From Flaccisagitta enflata (Eukaryota; Chaetognatha; Sagittoidea; Aphragmophora), in contig OZ231126.1 of assembly GCA_965153355.1 (NCBI GenBank), positions 26,908,001-26,972,000 on the forward strand: a stretch of 64,000 nt of DNA. Direction: 5' to 3'. Positions within the stretch are counted from its first letter, which is position 1. Every line of letters starts with the position of its first letter. This document shows positions 1 through 9,818 of this stretch, piece by piece. The notes beneath the pieces were generated by a model. The model worked only from the letters and a program-made list of their open reading frames with translations, did no database searches and had not been told where the DNA came from. Position numbers and translations under genes: made by a program.

Positions 1-407
1 ATCTCCGTCCCGGTTGCCTTTAAAAAGGAAATTCTATTCCAATTTGACAGAACAAAAATCTGTGCCTCTAGAGAGATGAGAGCTTTGGTTGAAAAGTGAG
101 CATAAGGCAGCACAGACAATTGTTTTATTCAACATCAACTAGTTCAACAAATATTGACCTTATCAGGATTTTTTAGCTTAATCCAAAAAGATGCAATTAC
201 CTTTATCATGTACACTGATGCTGTTGCTCTTTTTGCTTGTGTAATAAGATTTTAAAGATTAATGCTTATTTAAATTTTTATTCCCCTGAATTAGGTCAAT
301 GCATTTGATACACAGTAATCATCCCAGGGATCAGGTCTTTCAATCGAAATGGATCACACCTATATATGTATAGGGTTTTCTCTGCGTTCTGATATTGTTA
401 TATACGT
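1..407. other. AT-rich sequence, no gene seen
   Basis: I see no open frame with splice signals, no RNA gene and no clear repeat in this stretch. It leads directly into the first hairpin-ended repeat at 408. Confidence 0.5.
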
Positions 408-644
408 TTTTAGTCGCTGCCTTAGCGACTCTATAAGAGGGTGTGTCCCTTGGTAGGTATGTCTGTTGGAAACGCGAAAATTTTGATGACGCGATATCGA
501 CTGAATAACGGATTTCTGACCATCACAGCTCCTGCCTGGCGTCCACACAGCCCCCGCCCACTCATTAACCGCCCCTGCCCACTAGCATCACTGCCCCTGC
601 CCACCAGCAGCGACTACGGATTGGCCGTGTATCCGGCCTTGTTT
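408..644 (+). mobile_element. HINE-like non-autonomous Helentron copy (GCAGCGAC subtype)
   Basis: The copy opens with a perfect hairpin at 412-430 (AGTCGCT, loop GCCTT, AGCGACT), followed by CTCTATAAGAGGGTGTGTCC. Near the other end GCAGCGAC at 607-614 is the exact reverse complement of GTCGCTGC in the left half of the 5' hairpin. It ends in a second hairpin at 623-638 (GGCCG..CGGCC) and CTTGTTT. No coding capacity. The assignment to Helentron-derived elements rests on the shared terminal plan with the autonomous element at 12.94-24.53 kb. Confidence 0.6.
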
Positions 645-1156
645 GATAAAGTATGGTATAGTACTGTAAAGTATAGTCCGGATTAAGAACCATTGAGAGT
701 TCCCAAGACTGTCATCCTCATTTATTTGTTGTTTTTTTTTTTTCAATGAAGCAATGTTGTCCCAAGTCATTAAAGGGCAGTTTTTCTGCTTTAGTGGACA
801 GTGAAGTTTGTGAATTCAGTGTGCCAATTTGAAGAATTTTTTAATTTTTTTCCCTGAAATTTCCAAGGTTTACCGAATATTTTTTATAACTCTAGGAGTG
901 TGTTCACCATATGTTACACCTCAATTAACCCCTAGGCTTTGCAAAAGGTTTGGGATCATTTCAGGTGAGATGAGTGAAATTCTTAATGAGTTCAGAATAT
1001 TGATTTGAATCCAGTTTCCATTTTTTGCCACATTTGAATTTGAGCAGAGTGGCGCATTTTAGAGAGAAGAAAGTGGCTGCGGACGAGCAATGACGCGGGT
1101 AAAACCATGATTTCTTGCTCAGAAAATGCAACTACAGTAATTTCTGCCTACAGTGT
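645..1156. other. No gene seen
   Basis: AT-rich intergenic sequence with short homopolymer runs. No exon-like segment or repeat could be supported. Confidence 0.5.
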
Positions 1157-1160
1157 AGAT

Positions 1161-1634
1161 GAAACAAGGGCGGATACACGGCTACCCAAGTAGTGTGCGA
1201 TTTGAGCCTATTGGGGTGTTGCTGGGTGATAAGAGGCCGGGTATGGGAATTTTCTTTAGCTGGGCTGCTCTGAGTCATAGTGAAGGTGGTTTGAGCCTAT
1301 TGGGGTGGTTGCTGGGTGGTAAGAGGCTGGGTATGGGAATTTTCTTTAGCTGGGCTGATCTGAGTCATAGTGAAGGCGGTTTGAGCCTATTGGGGTGGTT
1401 GCTGGGTGGTAAGAGGCTGGGTATGGGAATTATCTTTAGCTGGGCTGATCTGAGTCATAGTGGTGCGGGTGGGCAGGGGTTGTGATAAAAAAGGCTTACC
1501 AAGTATTTGGGCAGGAGCAGTAATGCGGAAAACGCCCGTAAATACTGAAAAAGCAAAGTGTTACTGACCAACCGACCATCTTACCGACCAACCGACAGAG
1601 AGGGTTATAGAGTCCCGTGCACGCAACTAAAAAG
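1161..1634 (-). mobile_element. HINE-like copy with internal 90-bp tandem repeat
   Basis: Read on the minus strand, the 5' end is the degenerate hairpin AGTTGCGTGCACGGGAC (about 1612-1629), followed by the (GTCC/GTCGGT)n-type segment. The 3' end at 1161-1185 is the GGCCGTGTATCCGGCC-type terminal hairpin in degraded form (GCCGTGTATCCGC) with CTTGTTT. Between them lies a 90-bp tandem repeat. An adjacent copy starts head to head at 1646. Confidence 0.5.
1201..1470. repeat. 90-bp tandem repeat, about three copies
   Basis: The block starting TTGAGCCTATTGGGGTG recurs at about 1201, 1291 and 1381, an exact 90-bp period. Because 90 is a multiple of three an open frame persists, but it has no other support as coding. 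Confidence 0.8.
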
Positions 1635-1645
1635 CCGGCGTTATT

Positions 1646-1846
1646 CTTAGTCGCGTGCTACGCGACTCTACACCCCGCTTTGTTGGTCCGTCCGTCCGTC
1701 CGTCCGTCCGTCGGCCGTCGGTTACACTTTACTTTTTTTGGGTCTTTGCGGTCTTTGGCCTCACTGCTCCTGCCCAAATGATCAAGTGACCTCAAATACA
1801 GCCCCTGCCTACCCGCACGCGACTGGGGTAGCCGTGAATCCGGCCG
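1646..1846 (+). mobile_element. HINE-like copy (GCACGCGAC subtype)
   Basis: The 5' hairpin at 1649-1667 is AGTCGCG, loop TGCTA, CGCGACT. GCACGCGAC at 1815-1823 is the exact reverse complement of GTCGCGTGC from the 5' hairpin. A (GTCC)n tract lies at about 1683-1714. The 3' hairpin of the GGCCG type is partly eroded (GCCGTGAATCCGGC). Confidence 0.6.
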
Positions 1847-2366
1847 AAGATGGTTTGTCTCAGTCCTTAGCTGTGCGGAGATCTTCGCTAATTGTGAAGG
1901 ATGCTAGACAGATGTAGAGACCATTATGTACGTGTTATGAAAAATTTTACATACTCAAAAACATAGCGAAGGAAACTTTCTTTTTTTTAATGAGGCTCGA
2001 CCCGTCCATCAAGTGGTCCGTCATTCCGGCCAACCGTCCCTGAACGAAGAATTAAAAGCGCTTCTAAGTCCTGCCCAGCACAGCCGCGCGCGACTGGGTG
2101 TTTTGCCAGATTCTTTACGCTCTCAAATACAAATTTTGTCAACTTCTAGAAAATGAAAAAAGTTTTTGTTTTCACAAAATCGGTAGTTTCTGAGGTGGGA
2201 CGATCGAGATCCGCAATTATCAACGATTATCTCAAATTTTTGATTAACGTGACAATTTTTTCGAAAAAATCATTCGATTTTACTTGAACATTCCTTATCT
2301 TTGCCATTTCTCGAACACCCTCGAGATTTTTTGCAAAAGACATAGTGATGCGTGAAGGTGACTTAC
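1847..2366. other. No gene seen; possible degraded HINE fragment at about 1980-2100
   Basis: The segment around 1990-2095 has GAGGCTCGACCCGTCCATC and a CAGCCGCGCGCGACTGG motif that resemble parts of the hairpin-ended repeats, but no intact hairpin pair. The rest is plain AT-rich sequence. Confidence 0.3.
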
Positions 2367-2480
2367 CTGTTTCCCAGAAGTGAACATTCGTAGATGTCGT
2401 CTGGACTTGGTAATACGGGGAACTCATTTTTGGAATGTCAGGTATGCACACAATAAAACTGTGTGTGCAATGCCTGTGTC
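2367..2480 (-). CDS. Possible single coding exon, product unknown
   Basis: On the minus strand a 114-bp open segment runs from an acceptor (CCTGTTAG at about 2481-2488) to a consensus donor (ACAG then GTAAGT, donor bases 2361-2366). Read in phase 1-1 it gives a plausible peptide that includes FIVCIPDIPKMSSPYYQVQ and ends in NVHFWET. The length is divisible by three. I do not recognise the family and found no partner exons. It may be chance. Confidence 0.25.
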
Positions 2481-5430
2481 CTAACAGGATGTGCAAAAAA
2501 ATTTGGTAATTTTTTGGGGGAAAGCATGTAAACTCCGCCCTTCACAGATATTTTTTTCATCACAGTCAAGGCAAAATATTTTAATCAACCATTTTGTTCA
2601 AGGTTCATCAAAGGATAAACAGCCAGTTTCTGTGAAATGAGAGTGACAGAGGGCATAAAAGACCCATTTGCAGTAGGCCTTAAAGTGTTGGCAATAATGG
2701 ATAAATAGGAAGCATTAATCGATTTGCTTTTTAAAATGCAAAATTTTTGGATGACGTGGCTGTCCTGTTTGATTGCTGTATAAAAGTGTTTCTTTACCAT
2801 TACAGGCTGCCAGTTTAACAAGATTGCTGCTCTCTTTCATATTTCTGTTTGTAAAAATCCTATGAAATTAGAGAGGTTGCCCTCTGTATAACTATCAGTA
2901 ATGTTGGACACAAAACATATGCATTTAAACATTCAGGAAGACTATTTGTGAAACTGCAATTCAAATTTGATTTTACTAAGCCATATACAACAATGGTTTT
3001 TGTAATCATATGTAAATACCAAATTTTTTGCACACCCTGTTATGTAATGCTATCCGCTGTTTTTCTTTTCTTTTCCTTTCTTTTTTTTCTTTTTTTTTTC
3101 AAATTTCCCTATTCAGTGTCCACTGTTCCGCTGGTTCTTGTTGATGAATATTTCATACCATAGTTCATAGATAACTAGCTTTTTCAAAATTCTTTTTGTC
3201 TTCCTTGACATCGAAGGTAACTTACACCTACATTGAAAAAAACGGCTAAATCGATGCTGAAATGAAAGAGAAAAAAACTTGATTGCTGTTGTAAAAATAT
3301 ATAAGTATATCAATTCATGATTTTCGCGGGGAACAAGAACAAAAAAGAGTCAAAAACCAATCACATGAAACGGGTAAAAACAAGAGAGGAGATTTGACAC
3401 CAGACAACATGTACAGTAATCGAGGCAAAAAAGTCATAAGAGAGAGACCAGTAGTGGCTAAAAAACTATTCATTGTGGTGAAATTTAGATTTTTTTCGGA
3501 AAAAACTATTCATGATTTCTAGGTATAAGCAATAAAGGCGAAGGAGAAGCTTTCAATTTCATACATACCCATGTAGACATACACATACAATGGCGTACAT
3601 ACCACAAATAAATATGTATGAGCATTGTGAGCAGGAAAAAATTCCTATCTATTATTCTACGTCGAGTTCGGAAAACTGCCGTTGCACTCAACTGCAGACC
3701 AAGAAATGTCACATGCGTCATGACTCACGCATTTATCTTTAAAATGACACAAACTGATCAAAGAACCTCTTGGTGAGTTGCAGAATCAGTATGTGGTTTA
3801 CACATTTTTAGACATAAATGTGATCGAAGGTTAGTTCTATCGCTTAGTCTAATTTTCTTTCTGCAAATACTGTACTACCCAAATGAAGAATTTAGGTTTT
3901 CTCATCTTAATCGAAAAGTACAAATTTTCAATGGCTGGTCTAAAACTGTTCAAAATGATAGTCTTACGAGACTTAGAATTTTAGAATGTTTAAGACGCAG
4001 TGCACGGGAAGAAGAAATTTCAAGGGTCATTACAATTTTTTAGATATTTTTTATAATAGTTTTCTTTAAAATTCTTTTATGAAATAATATTTTTTAAATG
4101 TTGAATTATAGATTTTTGCATAGATAATCTCTTAAATACAAATTTGATGTACATAATGTATTAAAAAAAGGCAGAAAAAAGAAGAATTTTTACAGAAAAT
4201 TATACTCTGTCATCTCACTCTTGTTGGGTGAAATTATATCGTTGCATAGAAATAAAGAAATTTGCATTTCCAAAAACATAGCCTCATTCTAAAAATACAT
4301 AAGAAAAGGGCCATGTTCTTGGGAATGCAAAATTTTCTTTACTGAGGCCGTAATATAATTTCACCCAACAGTGTTCTGAAAATTTGTTCACTATTTTTCT
4401 AAAAAATTCAAATATTCAATTTTTAATTCTGATTGTTATGAAACTATTATGAGTATTCTGAATTGAAAAACATTGTTAAAACACTTTATACATTACATCA
4501 AAAATACTAAACTGAAATCCCAATGATATTTTCTAGTGGTAAACCTATATCATAAGCTAAAATTAAAATGAAACCAAAATTTCCTGTTCCTGTACACCAT
4601 GACTTAACGTTAAAAAAAAGGGCTAAAATCCAAAGATATCCACCCTCTAGTTCTAGTTGCAAACATTCTGAGGAACACCAGGCGCGCACAAATTATCCGA
4701 CGTGACAGTTAACAAATAACCTTTCTACTGACGGCCCCTCATTCCATCTCCTCTCAATTGGGGGGAAAACATGAAAGTACGGAACAAGGGAAAAGACAAC
4801 ATGGACGATAACTAACGAGGGATGATTTATTTTATGAGATTTTTGATGAGAACTTTTTACTCGGATTCATCTCGTTCACACAGAGCATGATATGACATGA
4901 CATGACATGGTAAAGTAGCATCAGAATGAGCATCTTTGTATCATAACTGGGGAAGGACGTCTTACCGACTAATACAAACACATTCACGCTCCAATGCGCT
5001 TGCGCCTCCGTGCACCAAGACGCAGACTACCCGCAGGCAATATAAATTTAAAAGTGCGTCTTTTTTATCTTTTCTTTTTTTTTTTTTTTTTTTTTTTGTA
5101 TTGTAATACGCCTAATTAACCTTAACAAGACATACTTTTGCGTCAAAAATATATCGTGTATGCACAAACAATTTTTTACTTTTGCCATGATACATGACAT
5201 GAAATAAGATTGATAAGACGCGTGCTTTTCGACATGTCTGTCAACTCTCAGTATGGGAGTCACATATTACAATAACATTATCATTCTCTCATTCTCATAT
5301 ATGCACAAAACGATAACAGTTTACTGCCCCTTTAATGCCCTGTTTCTTGCAGTCCAGCTCGATGCCACTCGCATCTGTCTAAGACAGGACATGTTATTTT
5401 GTGACTACTAGTTAGTTTGTTTGGGTTTTT
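2481..5430. other. Intergenic or intronic sequence, no gene seen
   Basis: Almost 3 kb of AT-rich sequence with poly-T runs near 3060-3100 and 5065-5097. Short open frames on both strands lack matching splice sites or recognisable motifs. Nothing else could be supported. Confidence 0.4.
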
Positions 5431-5681
5431 AGTTGCGGACACGCAACTCCATAAGAGGCTTTGTCCGTCCGTCCGTCAGTCCGTCCGTCCGTCCGTCTGT
5501 CCATCACGCTCGAGTTGAAAACACGAAAAACGCGTATTTATGATACTGCAGTTGTTATTGTGTGTGTGGGTGGGTGAGTGCGTAGCAGGAGTGGTTGGGG
5601 GTAGGGTTGGGGTGAGGATAGGGGTTGGGATGCCCCTGCCCATCCGTCCGCAACGATATTGTGACCCCGCGTCACTTGTTT
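5431..5681 (+). mobile_element. HINE-like copy (GTCCGCAAC subtype, GTGAC 3' hairpin)
   Basis: The 5' hairpin AGTTGCGGACACGCAACT spans 5431-5448. A (GTCC)n tract follows at 5463-5500. GTCCGCAAC at 5646-5654 is the reverse complement of GTTGCGGAC in the 5' hairpin. The 3' hairpin GTGACCCCGCGTCAC (5661-5675) has an unrelated sequence from the GGCCG..CGGCC 3' hairpin of other copies, yet occupies the same place before CTTGTTT. Confidence 0.7.
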
Positions 5682-6205
5682 TGTTTGTTTTTTACTGTGT
5701 TTGTCAATTTCCCGTCCCCAAGCTGTGTATGTCTGTCTGTTTGTCTTTCTGTCACTGTGTGTCTCCTTCCCATATTATTCAAATGTCTTTTTGTTTGACG
5801 TTGTTTTGCGTGAGATCGGCAGAGGTCGCTGCTGGTGTCGCGTTCGGCGGCGTATTTTCGGCTGTGATTTCTTTTCTTCCGAATAAAGTGGAAGTGAGAA
5901 CCATTTGATCGGCGCGGAGCAGACGATACAGCAACATGCTGTTCATCAACGTCAAAATCGCGTTGCCAACACTGTGTTTAAGAGGTAAATTATCTTTTTA
6001 CAAAAATGTCACAACAACAGCAACTGTAATAACCACTATAGACAACACGGACAATAATGACAACAACAACAACAACAACAAGCTGTTCATCAACGGCAAA
6101 ATCGCGTTGCCAACACTGTGTTTAAGAGGTAAATTATCTTTTTACAAAAAAATGTCACAACAACAGCAACTGTAATAACCACTATAGACAACACGGACAA
6201 TAATG

Positions 6206-6311
<106 letters not shown>

Positions 6312-6326
6312 AAACAACAACGACAA

Positions 6327-6415
<89 letters not shown>

Positions 6416-6512
6416 TGCTGTTCATCAACGTCAAAATCGCGTTGCCAACACTGTGTTTAAGAGGTAAATTTTCTTTTTACAAAAATGTCACAACAATAGC
6501 AACTGTAATAAC

Positions 6513-6894
6513 CAGGCCTGATTTTAGAGCGAGCCCGGGAGCCCGATGCTCTCTATTTTGCATTCGGGCTCTTATGTTTTGCAAGCTGTGAGCCCAGCTG
6601 GCTCTTTCTCATTAGGATGGATTCAAAGTGCTCAAGCTGGTTGAGTAAAATTATTGAAAAATCATTAAGTTTAGAGTCATTTTTCGATTTTTTCACAATC
6701 TGAATCATCGTTGTAATGATTATTTTATCATCACATCATATTACTAGTTGCTGTTATTAGAAATCTAGGCTGATATGATGATAAAACTTGGCATATCATT
6801 TTTACCGGGCTCATGGTTTTCCTCTCGGGCTCTGTCAAATTGTGGGGAGCGAGCCCGACTGGCTCAGTCAAAAAAATCACTAATATCAGGCCTG
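6513..6894. mobile_element. hAT-superfamily MITE, 382 bp
   Basis: The insert begins CAGGCCTGATTTTAG and ends with the inverted form (CTAATATCAGGCCTG). It is flanked on both sides by the identical octamer GTAATAAC (6505-6512 and 6895-6902), which is part of the surrounding satellite unit and occurs once in uninterrupted units. An 8-bp duplication and CAGG-type termini are typical of hAT elements. There is no transposase frame, so it is non-autonomous. Confidence 0.85.
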
Positions 6895-6935
6895 GTAATA
6901 ACCACTATCGACAACACGGACAATGGACAATAATG

Positions 6936-6969
<34 letters not shown>

Positions 6970-7089
6970 GCTGTTCATCAACGGCAAAATCGCGTTGCCA
7001 ACACTGTGTTTAAGAGGTAAATTATCTTTTTACAAAAAAATGTCACAACAACAGCAACTGTAATAACCACTATAGACAACACGGACAAT

Positions 7090-7190
<101 letters not shown>

Positions 7191-7303
7191 GCTGTTCATC
7201 AACGTCAAAATCGCGTTGCCAACACTGTGTTTAAGAGGTAAATTATCTTTTTACAAAAATGTCTCAACAACAGCAACTGTAATAACCACTATAGACAACA
7301 CGG

Positions 7304-7370
<67 letters not shown>

Positions 7371-8364
7371 AAAGCTGTTCATCAACGGCAAAATCGCGTT
7401 AACACTGTGTTTAAAAGGTAAATTATTCTTACAAAAATGCCCAACAGCAACTATGGGTTGTAACCACTATAGACAAATACGGACAATAATAACAACTACA
7501 ACAATAAATTGACAAATAAATAACAACAAGAACAATAAATAATAAATAACAATGTAACAACAACAATAAATAATAAATAAAGCCAACAACAATAAATAAA
7601 TAAATAAATAAATAAATAACAACAACAATAACATGTTGCCTATCATCCGTCATAAATTTTGCCACAATACTGTGTTTGCAGAGGTAAATTTTTACAAAAA
7701 TGACACAACAACAGTTAGAACTGCTAACCACTATAGAATAAATAATATAACAACAACAACAAACAACAACAACAACAAAACAACAACAACAACAACAAAA
7801 ATAACAACAACAACAAAAAGTTTGTTCATCTAACAGGCAAAACTGCGTTGCCAACACTAAATAAAAGGTAAATTATCTTTACAAAATGTCTCTTAATGTT
7901 ATAACGGGTAATAACCACTATAGACAATACTTGACAACAATAAACAACAACTACAACAAATAAATAAATAACAACAAAAACAACAACAACAAATAAATAA
8001 AAACAAATAAATAAACAAACAACAACAAACAACAACAACAACAAAAATAACAACAACAACAACAACAACAACATGCTGTTCATCAACAACAAATCGCGCC
8101 GCCAACACTCAGGCTGCAGAGGTGTAATTATCTTTTAAAAAATGCAATGTTTATAATCAATAACCCACTATAGACACAACACGGACATTGACAATCACCA
8201 AAAACAACAACAACAACAACAACAACAACAAATAACAACAACAACAACAACAAAAACTAATAACCACAAATAACAACAGAATACTGTAACAAACAATAAA
8301 TGTTCATCAACGGCAAAATCGCGCACAACACTTTTATGTTAGGCAGAGAAAATTATCTTTTTAC

Positions 8365-8575
8365 AACAAGGCCAGATACACGGCTACCCCAGTCGCGTGC
8401 CGGTGGGCAGGGGCCATATTTGAGGTCGGTGGAGCATTTGAGCAGGAGCGGTATAGCCAAAAACCCCATAAACGCCGAAAAAGTAAAGTGTGACAGACCG
8501 ACGGACAGACCGACCAACCGACGGACCGATGAAACGACAAAGTGGGGTGTAGAGTCGCGTACACGCAACTAAAAA
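8365..8575 (-). mobile_element. HINE-like copy inside the AAC array
   Basis: In minus orientation the 5' hairpin is at 8553-8570 (AGTTGCGTGTACGCGACT, one wobble pair). The 3' subterminal GCACGCGAC is at 8392-8400, and the GCCGTGTATCTGGCC-type terminal hairpin with CTTGTT lies at 8365-8384. It splits a satellite unit. Confidence 0.6.
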
Positions 8576-8662
8576 CACAACAACCAGGTAAAACTGGTAA
8601 TAACCACTATAGACAACAATTTGACAATAAATAGCAACAACAACAACAACAACAACAACAAT

Positions 8663-8697
<35 letters not shown>

Positions 8698-8780
8698 ATA
8701 ACAACAATTAACAACAAAACAACATGTTCATCAACACTAACTTTGCTAATAACACTGTTTAAGATGATAAATATCTTTTT

Positions 8781-9285
8781 TACAAAAACAACAATAAAGC
8801 AACTAAAAATAACCAAGGTGTCACAACAGAACAACAACAAAATAAATAACAACAACAACAAATAAACACAATTAAATAATAACAACAATAATAACAACAA
8901 CAACGCAGATGGATAATAAAAAGGCAAAAGAAGCAGATGATTTAAAGCTAGCGGCAGAAAAAAATCATGATGAGATGAACGACAATGCATCGACAAAAAC
9001 AAATAAATAACAATTTTGAGAACAATAAAACGACGTAGACAGTAATGAACAACAACAATAAACAATAGACAAAGAACAAATAACAATGAACAACAAATCG
9101 TAATCAACAATACCAATAACAACAACAACAACAAATAAACAAATAAACAAGAACAAACAAATCAAATGAACAAATAACAAATAAACAACAATAACAACAA
9201 CAATACAACAACAAAAACAACAACGATAGCAACAAAAACAACTACAACGACAATAATAACAACAACAACTACAACGACAATAATG

Positions 9286-9367
<82 letters not shown>

Positions 9368-9379
9368 CGTAGAAGGCGC
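8781..9379. repeat. Degraded AAC / AAAC repeat tract
   Basis: AAC-rich low-complexity sequence with a clean (AAC)n run at about 9284-9368. A 33-codon open frame at about 8910-9011 (plus strand) is charged, but too short and isolated to call a gene. Confidence 0.7.
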
Positions 9380-9483
9380 TCACCAGCCAAGCGTGTACAG
9401 TGCGATGGGAATGACGTCTTTGTTGATTATGATCCACCTAGTCATCCACGCCAAAACCATAATACGATTTACCACGAATGTTG
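9380..9483 (-). CDS. TLCD-like exon: last or penultimate
   Basis: Acceptor TTTTATTTAG. The peptide TFVVNRIMVLAWMTRWIII then NKDVIPIALYTLGW continues the TLC domain. The frame reads TGG TGA, so the protein could stop at 9380. Equally, GTGAGC right after TG (exon then ends at 9384, phase 2) is a good donor, and TLCD proteins usually carry one more segment ending in RLLRSDF. I could not find such an exon in 1-9379. Confidence 0.7.
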
Positions 9484-9770
9484 CTAAATAAAAGACAGAA
9501 AAAGAAAAAAAAAGATTTAAAACGTATTGTTTGCTAAAAGTAGAAAAAAAAAAGAATAAAGATCTTTGCACCTGTTTCCACGTTTAACGATGAAAGAAAG
9601 ACTTCTTCTTAAATTATTCTAAGGCCTTGGAATTGTCTGTTGAGTCAGTTGTTGCTTTTCCTTCGGCGCTTTTTCTTGTTTTATTTCTTCATTTTATCTT
9701 CTCTTCTTTCCCCAATTTGTTTTCTTTCTATTTTCTTTCTTTCTCCTTTTCCTCTCATTATTTCATTTTT

Positions 9771-9818
<48 letters not shown>

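Noticed and set aside
8910-9011. 33-codon charged plus-strand frame (MDNKKAKEADDLKLAAEKNH...)
   Set aside because: Short, isolated in degraded AAC repeats, no partner exon.
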